Positions 1-8,582 of a stretch of DNA of 64,000 nt are shown here, in pieces. Positions within the stretch are counted from its first letter, which is position 1, and every line of letters starts with the position of its first letter. The stretch is from Rhodoferax aquaticus (GTDB taxonomy: Bacteria; Pseudomonadota; Gammaproteobacteria; Burkholderiales; Burkholderiaceae_C), in the NCBI RefSeq assembly GCF_006974105.1, contig NZ_CP036282.1:2356001-2420000 (forward strand), given 5' to 3'. The position numbers and the translations under genes were made by a program. The notes beneath the pieces are model-generated. The model worked only from the letters and a program-made list of their open reading frames with translations. It did no database searches and was not told the DNA's origin.

Positions 1-252
1 GAAGCGGTAATGAAGGCTGGGCAATATGCCTACCGTGACCGCCGTACCAAGAAACGTGTGTTCCGTCAGTTGTGGATTGCCCGTATCAACGCGGCAGCCC
101 GTCAATGCGGTCTGACATACAGCCAGTTTGCCAATGGTCTGAAGAAAGCGAACATTGAGATCGACCGTAAGGTTTTGTCCGATATCGCTATCCATGACAT
201 GGCTGCTTTTGCTGGCATCGTGGAACAAGTGAAAGCCAAACTGGCTGCTTGA
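1..252 (+). CDS. rplT: 50S ribosomal protein L20, 5' truncated by window
   Basis: The reading frame is open at base 1 and ends at a TGA at 250-252, giving 83 residues. They correspond to the C-terminal two thirds of L20, which is usually about 119 residues. Recognisable pieces are [13 protein letters not shown] and [13 protein letters not shown], typical of the L20 helical and globular parts. L20 binds 23S rRNA early in 50S assembly and in many bacteria represses its own infC-rpmI-rplT operon. The ATG at 10 is an internal methionine, not the true start. The position directly before pheST is the usual arrangement. Confidence 0.97.
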   Translation, partial: EAVMKAGQYAYRDRRTKKRVFRQLWIARINAAARQCGLTYSQFANGLKKANIEIDRKVLSDIAIHDMAAFAGIVEQVKAKLAA

Positions 253-301
253 GTCCGCTGCTAGTCGCTTCATATTTTGTAGCAACTAGCGCACCAGAAA
301 C

Positions 302-336
302 AAGGGCTAGCGCTTGAAAGAGCACTAGCCCTTTTT
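302..336 (+). terminator. Rho-independent terminator or attenuator between rplT and pheS
   Basis: A nine-base stem (AAGGGCTAG pairing with CTAGCCCTT, 302-310 with 325-333) can be extended by four further pairs across one mismatch, capped by a GAAA loop, and is followed by TTTTT. It stands about 50 bases after the rplT stop and 27 before the pheS start. It may end the ribosomal operon or act as an attenuator for pheST. No phenylalanine-rich leader peptide is visible before it. Confidence 0.7.
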
Positions 337-362
337 CATTTCTAAATTTACGCTCACCGCCC

Positions 363-1436
363 ATGAACGACTTGAATTCCATCGTTGACGCTGCAAAAGC
401 AGCGTTTATACAGGCCACAACTCCTGCTGATTTAGAGAATGCGAAAGCGCAATTCTTGGGTAAGTCTGGGCGGATTACAGAATTGATGAAGGGCATGGCA
501 GCCCTGAGCGTGGAAGAAAAGAAAACCCGTGGCGCAGCGATCAATGTCGCTAAGCAAGCCATCGAGGTTGCTCTTACAGATTGTCGCCAAGCTTTGGCTG
601 ACGCTGAGCTATTAAAGCAGCTACAGGCTGAGGCGCTGGACGTCACGCTACCTGGTCGCCAGCGCGGGCAGGGCGGTCTGCACCCTGTATCGTTGGCCCA
701 AGAACGCATTGAAGCGATCTTCGGATCCATGGGCTTTGATGTTGCCGATGGCCCCGAAATTGAAAGCGATTGGTTTAGCTTTACCTCGCTGAACAACCCA
801 CCAAACCACCCTGCACGCTCCATGCAGGACACCTTTTACATTGATACAAAAGGTGACGATGGCGTCTATTACAACCTCCGTCCGCACACCAGTCCTATGC
901 AAATTCGGTATGCGCAAGCGCATGTGCGCAAACATGGCGGTGAGTTTGATGTGGCCGCGGGCAAGTTGTACTCAGGTGCCATGCCTGAGATTAGAGTGAT
1001 TGCGCCTGGTCGCACCTTTCGTGTGGACAGTGATGCAACCCACTCCCCAATGTTCCATCAAGTGGAAGGCCTTTGGGTTGGTGAAAACATTAGCTTCAAA
1101 GATCTCAAGTCGGTGTATTTGAGTTTCATCACAAGTTTTTTTGAAACCGATGCGCTCCAGTTGCGCTTTCGTCCTAGCTACTTCCCGTTCACTGAACCCA
1201 GTGCAGAGATCGACATCATGTTTGAGTCGGGGCCACTCAAGGGCCGTTGGCTTGAGGTCTCTGGCTCTGGACAGGTACATCCTCAAGTGATTCGCAATAT
1301 GGGCTTGGACCCTGAGCGGTACATCGGTTTTGCATTCGGCTCGGGTATCGATCGATTGGCCATGCTGCGCTATGGCGTGAGCGACCTGCGTCTCTTCTTT
1401 GAAGGCGACGTTCGCTTCCTGTCGCAATTCCAATAA
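363..1436 (+). CDS. pheS: Phenylalanine--tRNA ligase alpha subunit
   Basis: Class II aminoacyl-tRNA synthetase subunit that activates phenylalanine and charges tRNA-Phe as an alpha2-beta2 heterotetramer in the cytoplasm. The 357 residues are of normal family length. An N-terminal helical coiled-coil arm (about 1-85) precedes the catalytic core. Motif 2 appears as [18 protein letters not shown] (near residue 219), and the class II motif 3 is seen as [13 protein letters not shown] near the C-terminus, preceded by the phenylalanine-pocket segment GFAFG. The gene is followed by pheT after 29 bases, so the two subunits are co-transcribed. Start is the ATG at 363, in a position consistent with the [13 protein letters not shown]-terminus usual in this group. 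Confidence 0.98.
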   Translation: MNDLNSIVDAAKAAFIQATTPADLENAKAQFLGKSGRITELMKGMAALSVEEKKTRGAAINVAKQAIEVALTDCRQALADAELLKQLQAEALDVTLPGRQRGQGGLHPVSLAQERIEAIFGSMGFDVADGPEIESDWFSFTSLNNPPNHPARSMQDTFYIDTKGDDGVYYNLRPHTSPMQIRYAQAHVRKHGGEFDVAAGKLYSGAMPEIRVIAPGRTFRVDSDATHSPMFHQVEGLWVGENISFKDLKSVYLSFITSFFETDALQLRFRPSYFPFTEPSAEIDIMFESGPLKGRWLEVSGSGQVHPQVIRNMGLDPERYIGFAFGSGIDRLAMLRYGVSDLRLFFEGDVRFLSQFQ

Positions 1437-1465
1437 GCCCTAACACGCACTTCTGCTGAACTGAC

Positions 1466-3904
1466 ATGCAATTTTCCGAATCCTGGCTGCGTAGCTTTTG
1501 CAACCCCTCGTTGACCACTGCCCAGTTGGCCGACACCCTGACCATGGCCGGACTGGAAGTCGAAGACCTCCAGCCTGTTGCCCCGCCATTTACCAAGATC
1601 GTTGTTGGTGAAATTAAGGAAGCTGAACAACATCCGAATGCCGACCGTTTACGAGTTTGCAAAGTGGATGTAGGGCAAGCTGAATTGCTCAACATTGTGT
1701 GCGGTGCACCCAATGCGCGCATAGGCATTCGCATACCTTGTGCTTTGGTTGGTGCCGAGCTGCCTCCAGGAGAAGACGGCAAGCCGTTTTTAATCAAAGT
1801 TGGCAAATTGCGGGGTGTTGAGAGTCAGGGAATGCTGTGTTCCGCCCGAGAGCTCAAGTTGGCTGAAGACCATGGAGGTCTGATGGAGTTACCGCTTGGC
1901 GCACCGTTGGGGCAAAACATACGTGACTACCTCAACCTCGACGATACGCTTTTCACATTAAAGCTGACCCCCAATTTGGCTCACTGCCTCAGTGTCTTTG
2001 GCGTAGCGCGTGAAGTTGCGGCGTTAACCGGTGCGCCCTTGAATGCGCCAACATTTCCAGCGCTTGCCGTGACCAATCAGGATTCGGTACGAGTCAAGAT
2101 CAGTGCCCCTGATCTATGCGGCCGCTTTTCAGGGCGTGTGGTTCGCCACATCAATACCAAGGCAAAGACCCCACAATGGATGATCGATCGCTTGGCCAGA
2201 AGTGGGCAACGTAGCGTGACAGCCTTGGTTGATATTTCCAACTATGTGATGTTTGAACTAGGTCGCCCCTCACACATTTTTGATCTGGACAAGATCCATG
2301 GAGCCTTGGATGTTCGCTGGGGAAAGGCCGGAGAGCAGCTAAAGCTTCTCAATGGAAATACGGTGACGCTTGACGAGAAAGTTGGCGTGATTGCGGATGA
2401 CGTGCAAGTGGAATCGTTGGCAGGGATCATGGGCGGAGACGCGACAGCTGTATCGGATGACACCCAGAACGTGTATATCGAAGCGGCATTTTGGTGGCCC
2501 GCTACCATTGCTGGACGATCACGCCGGTTTAACTTTTCTACCGATGCGGGTCATCGGTTTGAGCGCGGAGTTGATCCCAAACAGACCGTTGAACATATCG
2601 AGCGGATTACGCAACTTGTGTTGGATATCTGCGGCACACCCGAAACTACGGTTGGTGCGATCGACGACCAACAGCCCAACATCCCACAACCTAAGTCCGT
2701 CCAACTACGTGTAGCACGGGCAGCCAAAGTTATTGGCATGCCACTAACCCAGGCGCAATGCGTGGATGCGCTTCAACGTCTTGGCTTGCCGTTGACGGAG
2801 GAGGAGGGCGTCATCACCGTGAGCCCACCAAGCTACCGATTCGACATTCAAATAGAAGAAGACTTGATAGAGGAAGTGGTGCGAATGGTGGGTTTCAATA
2901 ACCTGCCCAACACCCCGCCGTTGGCGCCCATTAGCGCAAAGGTTCGCACGGAGTCTAGTCGCAATGCCTTTGCGGTTCGTCGCTCACTTGCTGCACTTGG
3001 CTACCAGGAAACCATTAACTTCAGCTTTGTTGAAGAGCGCTGGGAAAAAGAGCTTGCCGGCAATACTGACCTGATCCGGTTGCTGAACCCAATTGCGAGC
3101 CAAATGAACGTTATGCGCTCGTCGCTATTGGGTTCTTTGCTACAAGTTTTGAAGTTCAACCAAGCCCGTAGAGCTTCGCGCGTGCGCATATTTGAAGTTG
3201 GGCGTGTGTTTCTGCGTGATGCATCGATTAAGAATTCGCACGCCACTGTGGAAAGCTTCAATCAGCCCATGCGTGTCGCTGGGTTGGCTTGCGGTGGTGC
3301 TGATGCACTGCAATGGGGGCGCAAAGAGCAGGGCGTTGATTTTTTTGATGTCAAAGGCGACGTAGAAGCGTTGTTAGCTCCTTTGAAACCAGAGTTCAAA
3401 GTCGCGTCACATCCAGCAATGCACCCAGGTCGTTGTGCAGAAGTGTTTGTTGGCGACAAGAGTATTGGGTATGTAGGTGAGCTTCACCCTAAGTGGCGTC
3501 AGTCTTACGAGCTAGTGCAAGTCCCCATTTTGTTTGAGCTAGATCTAGCGGCAGTTATGACTCGGAATCTACCGTGTTATGAAACGGTGCCAAAGCTTCA
3601 AGCGGTACAGCGAGATATCGCTGTGGTGGTGGGCGACCAAGTCACACACTCTGGGCTTCTGGCCGCCATTTGGGCCGCACCCACTAACGGATTGTTGCGA
3701 GATGCTCGGCTGTTTGATGTGTATCGCCCCAAAGCACCTCAGGGTGGCGTTGAGGTCGAAACTGGTGCCCTTGATCGAAGCTTGGCTGTGCGTTTAACGC
3801 TAAATAGCGACGACGCGACGCTTACCGAGGATCAAATTGAAGCCGCAGTGCAAGCCGTGGTCGCCCAATTGTTGTCTGATGTCAATGCACGTCAGCGCGT
3901 TTGA
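1466..3904 (+). CDS. pheT: Phenylalanine--tRNA ligase beta subunit
   Basis: Large subunit of PheRS (812 residues, full length). Domain order visible: N-terminal OB-fold tRNA-binding domain (about 40-150, containing VVGEIKEAEQHPNADRL), B3/B4 editing domain (about 210-370) that hydrolyses mischarged Tyr-tRNA-Phe, B5 DNA-binding-like domain (about 400-475), catalytic-like core (about 490-700) and a C-terminal FDX-ACB anticodon-binding domain (about 715-808, with AVQRDIAVVV). It lacks a catalytic site of its own but shapes the tetramer and performs editing. It lies 29 bases after pheS and 28 before ihfA, as in many proteobacteria. Confidence 0.98.
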   Translation: MQFSESWLRSFCNPSLTTAQLADTLTMAGLEVEDLQPVAPPFTKIVVGEIKEAEQHPNADRLRVCKVDVGQAELLNIVCGAPNARIGIRIPCALVGAELPPGEDGKPFLIKVGKLRGVESQGMLCSARELKLAEDHGGLMELPLGAPLGQNIRDYLNLDDTLFTLKLTPNLAHCLSVFGVAREVAALTGAPLNAPTFPALAVTNQDSVRVKISAPDLCGRFSGRVVRHINTKAKTPQWMIDRLARSGQRSVTALVDISNYVMFELGRPSHIFDLDKIHGALDVRWGKAGEQLKLLNGNTVTLDEKVGVIADDVQVESLAGIMGGDATAVSDDTQNVYIEAAFWWPATIAGRSRRFNFSTDAGHRFERGVDPKQTVEHIERITQLVLDICGTPETTVGAIDDQQPNIPQPKSVQLRVARAAKVIGMPLTQAQCVDALQRLGLPLTEEEGVITVSPPSYRFDIQIEEDLIEEVVRMVGFNNLPNTPPLAPISAKVRTESSRNAFAVRRSLAALGYQETINFSFVEERWEKELAGNTDLIRLLNPIASQMNVMRSSLLGSLLQVLKFNQARRASRVRIFEVGRVFLRDASIKNSHATVESFNQPMRVAGLACGGADALQWGRKEQGVDFFDVKGDVEALLAPLKPEFKVASHPAMHPGRCAEVFVGDKSIGYVGELHPKWRQSYELVQVPILFELDLAAVMTRNLPCYETVPKLQAVQRDIAVVVGDQVTHSGLLAAIWAAPTNGLLRDARLFDVYRPKAPQGGVEVETGALDRSLAVRLTLNSDDATLTEDQIEAAVQAVVAQLLSDVNARQRV

Positions 3905-3932
3905 CCAAGTCGCTCACGAGCTTGGGAAATGA

Positions 3933-4274
3933 GTGACTATGGACTTCTCTGTTGAAAGCCTCGAAACCCCCGCGCTGACCAAGGCACAGCTGGCCGATCT
4001 TTTGTTTGATCAAATCGGTCTTAACAAGCGCGAGTCCAAGGACATGATCGACGCTTTTTTTGATTTGCTTGCTATAAGCTTGGTGGACGGGACGGATGTC
4101 AAAATTTCAGGTTTCGGGAATTTTCAGATCCGCACCAAAGCGCCGAGACCTGGTCGAAATCCGCGCACTGGCGAGGCTATTCCCATTGAAGCCAGACGGG
4201 TGGTCACCTTTCACGCAAGCCACAAGCTCAAGGAACAAATCCAAACGGATCGCCCAAGCAATAGTCTGCCTTAA
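3933..4274 (+). CDS. ihfA: Integration host factor subunit alpha
   Basis: DNA-bending nucleoid protein that pairs with IhfB to bend specific sites by about 160 degrees, helping recombination, replication initiation and sigma-54 promoters. The 113-residue product has the HU/IHF fold: N-terminal helices with [29 protein letters not shown], then the beta-arm signature [22 protein letters not shown], whose PGRNP tip inserts into the minor groove. The start is given as GTG at 3933; an ATG two codons later (3939) is equally possible. It follows pheT closely and is probably translated from the same message, as in Escherichia coli. Confidence 0.97.
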   Translation: MTMDFSVESLETPALTKAQLADLLFDQIGLNKRESKDMIDAFFDLLAISLVDGTDVKISGFGNFQIRTKAPRPGRNPRTGEAIPIEARRVVTFHASHKLKEQIQTDRPSNSLP

Positions 4275-4377
4275 TGCTGACTTTTTGAGAATTTGTAGCG
4301 TCTGAGGCAATTCAGTTTTGCATCTAGTCAAAACTTAGAGTAATCTCTACGGTTTTCATCGTAGGGTCTTGATTTCA

Positions 4378-4788
4378 ATGGAGAAAATTCTCCCTCCCAT
4401 TCCCGCAAAACGCTACTTCACTATCGGCGAGGTGGCTGAGTTGTGCGGCGTAAAACCTCACGTACTGCGCTATTGGGAGCAAGAGTTCACCCAACTGCGC
4501 CCAATGAAGCGTCGCGGCAACCGTCGCTACTATCAGCATAGTGAAGTACTGATGATTCGTCGTATCAGGGATCTTTTGTATGACCAAGGATTCACCATTA
4601 GCGGCGCGCGCAACAAGATGCAGGAGCTTCTGCAGGAGCGACACGACTCGTCGTTACCTAAAGAGGATGTGGTTGAGGGACTTCATGTTGAAGACTTACC
4701 GCTTGCCGACGGTTTGGATGCTACCTTGGGTTGGAGTCTTCAACAGATCAGAACTGAGTTGATCCATATTCGTACTTTGCTAGTCTGA
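4378..4788 (+). CDS. MerR family transcriptional regulator
   Basis: A 136-residue MerR-type regulator. The N-terminal winged helix-turn-helix is clear: YFTIGEVAELCGVKPHVLRYWEQEF, then RGNRRYYQHSEVLMIRRIRDLL. A dimerisation helix follows (GFTISGARNKMQELL). The C-terminal part is short, with no cysteine cluster or obvious ligand domain, so the effector is unknown. This ihfA-merR-tRNA-Pro arrangement is common in beta- and gamma-proteobacteria, where the gene is an uncharacterised MerR protein. A TTG at 4369 would add three residues; the ATG at 4378 is preferred because the MEKILPPIP start resembles relatives. Confidence 0.9.
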   Translation: MEKILPPIPAKRYFTIGEVAELCGVKPHVLRYWEQEFTQLRPMKRRGNRRYYQHSEVLMIRRIRDLLYDQGFTISGARNKMQELLQERHDSSLPKEDVVEGLHVEDLPLADGLDATLGWSLQQIRTELIHIRTLLV

Positions 4789-4791
4789 GCG

Positions 4792-4821
4792 CTTAAATCG
4801 CGTGTAGTTTGCCGCTATAAT
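4792..4821 (+). promoter_or_regulatory. Sigma-70 type promoter for tRNA-Pro
   Basis: A perfect TATAAT -10 box lies at 4816-4821, 12 bases before the mature tRNA 5' end. A weak -35 candidate, CTTAAA at 4792-4797, is 18 bases upstream. The strength of the -10 and its distance from the tRNA fit a stable-RNA promoter. Confidence 0.6.
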
Positions 4822-4833
4822 ATAAGTCTTGAT

Positions 4834-4910
4834 CGGTGTGTGGCGCAGCCTGGTAGCGCACTTGCATGGGGTGCAAGGGGTCGAAGGTTCGAATCCTTTC
4901 ACACCGACCA
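4834..4910 (+). tRNA. tRNA-Pro (anticodon GGG)
   Basis: A 77-base cloverleaf with encoded CCA. The acceptor stem CGGTGTG (4834-4840) pairs with CACACCG (4900-4906), followed by A-CCA. The D arm uses GCGC pairs (4843-4846 with 4856-4859). The anticodon stem CTTGC/GCAAG (4861-4865 with 4873-4877) encloses the loop ATGGGGT, putting GGG (4868-4870) at positions 34-36. The T arm contains GGTTCGAATCC. It reads CCC and CCU proline codons. Its place after ihfA-merR is conserved in related bacteria. Confidence 0.97.
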
Positions 4911-4920
4911 ATGAATAGTT

Positions 4921-4956
4921 AAAAACCGCTAAGTATCCTTACTTAGCGGTTTTTTG
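4921..4956 (+). terminator. Rho-independent terminator after tRNA-Pro
   Basis: A 15-base perfect stem: AAAAACCGCTAAGTA (4921-4935) pairs with TACTTAGCGGTTTTT (4940-4954) around a TCCT loop. The T-run extends to 4955. It starts 11 bases after the tRNA 3' end. The A-rich 5' arm means it could also serve the converging minus-strand operon that ends at 5029. Confidence 0.9.
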
Positions 4957-5028
4957 CTTTGTACGTTGCGGCTTTGTTTATTAACATAATATACATCGTA
5001 TGAAGTTACTTGCACACCGCATACATCT

Positions 5029-5691
5029 TTACCACCCCGACTTAGAGCGTTGAACGCGCATCTTTGACGCGATCAACTCAATAATTTCTTTTCGTTCAGA
5101 CTTTTGAGCAAAGTCCAGTGCGCTGAGACCGAGACTATTCTTTACCGTCAAGTCTGCTTCCGCAGCAAGGAGTGCTCGCACTACGTCTGCACTGCCATAC
5201 AAAGCTGCCATCATCAAGGCAGTGGTGCCATTTGGTGATTCCGCATCAACATACGCATGCTTCGCCAGTAGTTCATTGACGATTTCAAGGTTGCCACCTG
5301 TCGCTGCATAGTGCAAAGGAGTCCATCCAGGCTTGTTTATGTCAGCGTCTCGCTGTATGAGTATCCACGACACATCGTTGTAGCCTTTTATCGCCGAAAG
5401 CATCAGAGGGCTTTCGTCTTTTGTTGTTCTGACATCAACCAGGGTATTGGGGTTCAATGCGAGAGCTTTTGCCACTTTCGGAGAGTTCAGTTGAAGAGCG
5501 GCCAAAATAGCGGGAACACCGTTTGGATTCACCGTGTTGGGATCAAACCCTTTATTGAGTAACGCAATGACCTCAGCGGGATTGTCTTGTCGGACCGCCA
5601 CAAAGAAGTCTTCATAGGAGCCTGCCACCGCGGGTGTTCCAAAGAGAAGGAACAGTATGCCTATACCAAACCGCCGCGCACTGGTCTTCAT
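5029..5691 (-). CDS. Secreted ankyrin-repeat protein
   Basis: A 220-residue protein with a Sec-type signal peptide (MKTSARR basic end, hydrophobic FGIGILFLLF, cleavage probably after TPAVAG), so likely periplasmic. Ankyrin repeats run from about residue 45 to 205; the best are GWTPLHYAATGGNLEIVNELL and GTTALMMAALYGSADVVRALL. Ankyrin repeats are protein-binding scaffolds and the partner is not known. The start ATG overlaps the tatD stop by four bases (ATGA at 5688-5691), so translation is probably coupled to tatD at the end of the mltG-tmk-holB operon. Comparable ankyrin proteins follow tatD in other Comamonadaceae, from general knowledge. Confidence 0.85.
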   Translation of the reverse strand: MKTSARRFGIGILFLLFGTPAVAGSYEDFFVAVRQDNPAEVIALLNKGFDPNTVNPNGVPAILAALQLNSPKVAKALALNPNTLVDVRTTKDESPLMLSAIKGYNDVSWILIQRDADINKPGWTPLHYAATGGNLEIVNELLAKHAYVDAESPNGTTALMMAALYGSADVVRALLAAEADLTVKNSLGLSALDFAQKSERKEIIELIASKMRVQRSKSGW

Positions 5692-6482
5692 TTTTTAGGG
5701 CTTAAGAAAAGCCTATTGAAGTTCATGGTCGTAGCCAAAGCTACTTCCGCAACAGCGCACTGCTTCAACTCAGCCAACTGATGTGCTACATATGGAACAT
5801 AGGATGGATTGTTGGTTTTTCCTCTATATGGAACGGGCGCAAGGTATGGACTATCCGTCTCAATAAGCACGCGATCTAAAGGCACATAGGCAGCGACCGC
5901 ACGAATGTCTTGAGCTGACTTAAAGGTCAAAATTCCTGAGAATGAAATGTAAAAGCCAAGATCAAGTGCTGCTCTTGCTACTTCCATGCTTTCAGTGAAG
6001 CAGTGGAACACCCCACCCGCGCAATCAGCAGACCCATCCTCGCCCTCATCTCGCAAAATATCCAACGTGTCTTGGGATGCGCTACGCGTATGGATTACCA
6101 AAGGTTTTTGGAGGCTGCGAGCTGCCCTTATATGATTTCGGAAGCGTTCGCGCTGCCATTCCATCTCTTGAATCGATCGCCCATTGAGCCGGTAGTAATC
6201 AAGCCCAGTTTCACCAACCGCAAGAACTTTAGACAACGTACCAAGTGAGACCAACTCAGCTACTGTGGGCTCTCGAACATCTTCATTGTCTGGGTGTACA
6301 CCGACCGTGGCCCAGAAGTTATCGTAGTCTAAAGCCAGCTTATGCACGGCAGGAAACTCTTCTAACGTCGTACAAATACAAAGCGCCCTTTCAACCTGCG
6401 CCAAGGCCATAGCCGCACGAATCTCGCCCAGACTAGAGGTAAATTCTGGAAAGTTTAGGTGGCAATGTGAGTCAGTAAACAT
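5688..6482 (-). CDS. tatD: TatD family metal-dependent hydrolase (DNase)
   Basis: A TIM-barrel metallo-hydrolase of about 264 residues. Family members are 3'-5' exonucleases or D-aminoacyl deacylase-like enzymes acting in the cytoplasm. Metal ligands are visible in order: N-terminal DSHCHLNF (His-x-His), GETGLDYY (Glu), PLVIHTRSA (His), GVFHCFTE (His) and IETDSPYLAP (Asp). The frame continues to a TTG at 6515, but the ATG at 6482 gives the canonical MFTDSHCH start, so it is preferred. Its end overlaps the ankyrin gene by four bases. It lies downstream of pilZ after a gap of about 75 bases. Confidence 0.93.
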   Translation of the reverse strand: MFTDSHCHLNFPEFTSSLGEIRAAMALAQVERALCICTTLEEFPAVHKLALDYDNFWATVGVHPDNEDVREPTVAELVSLGTLSKVLAVGETGLDYYRLNGRSIQEMEWQRERFRNHIRAARSLQKPLVIHTRSASQDTLDILRDEGEDGSADCAGGVFHCFTESMEVARAALDLGFYISFSGILTFKSAQDIRAVAAYVPLDRVLIETDSPYLAPVPYRGKTNNPSYVPYVAHQLAELKQCAVAEVALATTMNFNRLFLSPKK

Positions 6483-6556
6483 GTATGGAAAAACCACCGT
6501 GATTGAAGCCACCAAAAACCAATGTTGGTTTATTGACCAAGCAAAAAGGTACAGAG

Positions 6557-6919
6557 TTAAATTGTCTGTGTAGTACGGTCGGACGCTAAATGAGCGCCCA
6601 AAATCTCTTCAATTTTCAGCTTCAGGAGCCGGGACTTTTCGTCCTTTGGAAACAGAATGCCTACTCCTTGTGCGCGATTGCCCGCTGCCTTTGCCGGCGT
6701 AACCCAGGCTACTTTGCCGGCAACAGGATATCGCTGTGTATCCTCTGGCAGCGATAGAAGAACATAGACATCATCACCCAGCATGTACTCCCGTGTCGTT
6801 GGAATAAAAATCCCACCCTCTGTAAAAACTGGAATGTAAGCTGCATACAAGGCGGCCTTTTCCTTGATCGACAACTGGATGACACTAGGCCGCGGAGCTG
6901 GTGGAGGTGTGGTACTCAT
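6557..6919 (-). CDS. PilZ domain protein
   Basis: A 120-residue PilZ-like protein of the type found directly after holB in many proteobacteria (type IV pilus assembly PilZ). The PilZ beta-barrel spans most of the chain: FTEGGIFIPT, GDDVYVLLSLPE, VAGKVAWVTPA and GVGILF. The RxxxR and DxSxxG residues used to bind cyclic di-GMP are not evident, as in Xanthomonas and Pseudomonas PilZ proteins that act by protein contact with PilB or FimX. It probably supports pilus biogenesis or twitching motility. It starts 9 bases after holB ends, so it is in the same operon. Confidence 0.85.
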   Translation of the reverse strand: MSTTPPPAPRPSVIQLSIKEKAALYAAYIPVFTEGGIFIPTTREYMLGDDVYVLLSLPEDTQRYPVAGKVAWVTPAKAAGNRAQGVGILFPKDEKSRLLKLKIEEILGAHLASDRTTQTI

Positions 6920-6928
6920 AAAACTAAG

Positions 6929-7936
6929 CTAAGGCCTTGAGTTTAGTGCGCTTTTTGCTTGTTGGACAAACGCCTCCAACGCAAGCCCCGCATTAAATGG
7001 GTGCTCAATGGTCCTCATCGCGAGAGTCAGCGTCTTGCTCCACTCTGTAAGGGAAGCTACCGGAGCATGCTTTGCTACTTCAATGGAGGAGAAAAATCGC
7101 GGTTTTGCCCCCATCTTCACAGCGATGCAATCGTGGCTAAGTTTTTGCAACGCATCGATCAAGTTAGCCAGGGACCAGTCTTTTACGAAACCTACGTCGC
7201 CTGCCTGCATTGCCTTTGGAAAATCATTCCACGCCAACGGATTAACTCCAGAGGCATGCAGTGACAAAGCATTCTGTGGGCGTCCCCCAGATGCACTTAG
7301 GAGCAAAGATGCTGTTTGAGAAGGCACCCCTAGGGACACGAGCCAATTAAGGCTAAGTTCTACTTCCGGCCATTGCATCGAGTGCGCGATACATCGGCTC
7401 CTGATGGTGGGCAACAATTGGTGCGCTGACTCAGTCGCTAAAACGAATTTGACGTTTCCGGGCGGCTCTTCGAGTGTCTTAAGCAGTGCATTGGCTGCTA
7501 TGTTGTTCATTCGCTCGGCCGGAAAGACGAGAACGACCTTGCCGATCCCTCTGGCACTTGTTCGTTGCGAAAACTCAACTGCATCGCGCATAGCTTCAAC
7601 TCGGATCTCTTTGCTGGGCTTACGCTTCTTATCGTCGATCTCAGCCTGTGCCTTTTCACCTAACGGCCAAGCCAGTTCTAACATTTCAATCTCTGGCATC
7701 AGGACACATAGGTCGGCGTGGGACCTGACTTCTATGGCATGGCAACTAGCACAGACGCCACAAGCAACTGTGCGATCCGTGCGTCGCTCACACAGCCAAG
7801 CTCTTGCGAGTTCTAGCGCCAATTGGTACTGTCCCAGCCCAGAAGGACCTTGCAATAGCCAAGCGTGCCCGTTCTGAGAGAGCAACTGTGCGCGTTGCTT
7901 GTCAATCCAAGGCGCAAGTACAGCAAGTCCGCTCAC
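6929..7936 (-). CDS. holB: DNA polymerase III subunit delta'
   Basis: Clamp-loader subunit of the replicative polymerase (335 residues). The AAA+ N-terminal domain starts with WLLQGPSGLGQYQLALELA, where the Walker A motif is degenerate, as expected for delta', which does not hydrolyse ATP. A zinc-binding cluster CGVCASCHAIEVRSHADL follows. The sensor-1/SRC segment TIRSRC is present, as in clamp-loader motors. The C-terminal helical collar domain completes the chain. The start overlaps the tmk stop by four bases (7933-7936), a typical coupled arrangement in the mltG-tmk-holB-pilZ-tatD operon. Confidence 0.94.
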   Translation of the reverse strand: MSGLAVLAPWIDKQRAQLLSQNGHAWLLQGPSGLGQYQLALELARAWLCERRTDRTVACGVCASCHAIEVRSHADLCVLMPEIEMLELAWPLGEKAQAEIDDKKRKPSKEIRVEAMRDAVEFSQRTSARGIGKVVLVFPAERMNNIAANALLKTLEEPPGNVKFVLATESAHQLLPTIRSRCIAHSMQWPEVELSLNWLVSLGVPSQTASLLLSASGGRPQNALSLHASGVNPLAWNDFPKAMQAGDVGFVKDWSLANLIDALQKLSHDCIAVKMGAKPRFFSSIEVAKHAPVASLTEWSKTLTLAMRTIEHPFNAGLALEAFVQQAKSALNSRP

Positions 7937-8565
7937 ACCAGCACTCCCTTAGCCACCAAGACTGCGTGAATATCGCTCCACACATCCGCAGCTGCTTGGT
8001 TGGAATTCACTCTCACAAAACGATCTGGCGCGCTTGACATCCGCTTTGCATAAGCCTGAGCAACGCGGTCAAAGAATGGCTCTGATTGGGATTCGAACTT
8101 GTCAGGCACGCGTGCACCTTGCAGCCTAATGGCTGCAACATTGGAAGGTAAGTCGAACCAAATAGTGACATCGGGTTGAAGTATCGATCCGATACTTTGG
8201 ACCTGAACCCAGCGCTCCAGGGATTCAAGTACGTTCCAGTCAAACGAACGCCCTCCTCCTTGGTACGCAAAACTAGAATCGGTGAAACGATCGCACAGGA
8301 CGACCGCTCCTTGACTCAGCGCTGGTTGAATCACCTGCACGATATGGTCTCTGCGTGCGGCAAACACCAGCAAGGCCTCCGTCATAGGGTCCATGGCCTT
8401 GTTCAAAACCAGCTCCCTGAGAGTTTCTGCCAATGGCGTTCCCCCTGGCTCTCTCGTCCGTACAACATTACGCCCCATCGTCTCGAATGCTTCTACCAAA
8501 GCATTGATGTGGGTAGATTTGCCCGCGCCATCTATTCCTTCGAAGCTAATAAAGAGACCACTCAT
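7933..8565 (-). CDS. tmk: Thymidylate kinase
   Basis: dTMP kinase that makes dTDP for DNA synthesis; 210 residues from the preferred ATG. P-loop FEGIDGAGKST near the N-terminus, the DR(Y/F) substrate motif as VVLCDRFTDSSFAYQGGGR, and the REPGGTP loop are all present. A longer form from a GTG at 8586 would overlap the mltG stop (GTGA, 8583-8586) and add seven residues. The ATG at 8565 gives the usual MSGLFISFEGIDG start. Either way the gene is coupled to mltG upstream and holB downstream. Confidence 0.95.
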   Translation of the reverse strand: MSGLFISFEGIDGAGKSTHINALVEAFETMGRNVVRTREPGGTPLAETLRELVLNKAMDPMTEALLVFAARRDHIVQVIQPALSQGAVVLCDRFTDSSFAYQGGGRSFDWNVLESLERWVQVQSIGSILQPDVTIWFDLPSNVAAIRLQGARVPDKFESQSEPFFDRVAQAYAKRMSSAPDRFVRVNSNQAAADVWSDIHAVLVAKGVLV

Positions 8566-8582
8566 GATTATCTTGTCGTGAC

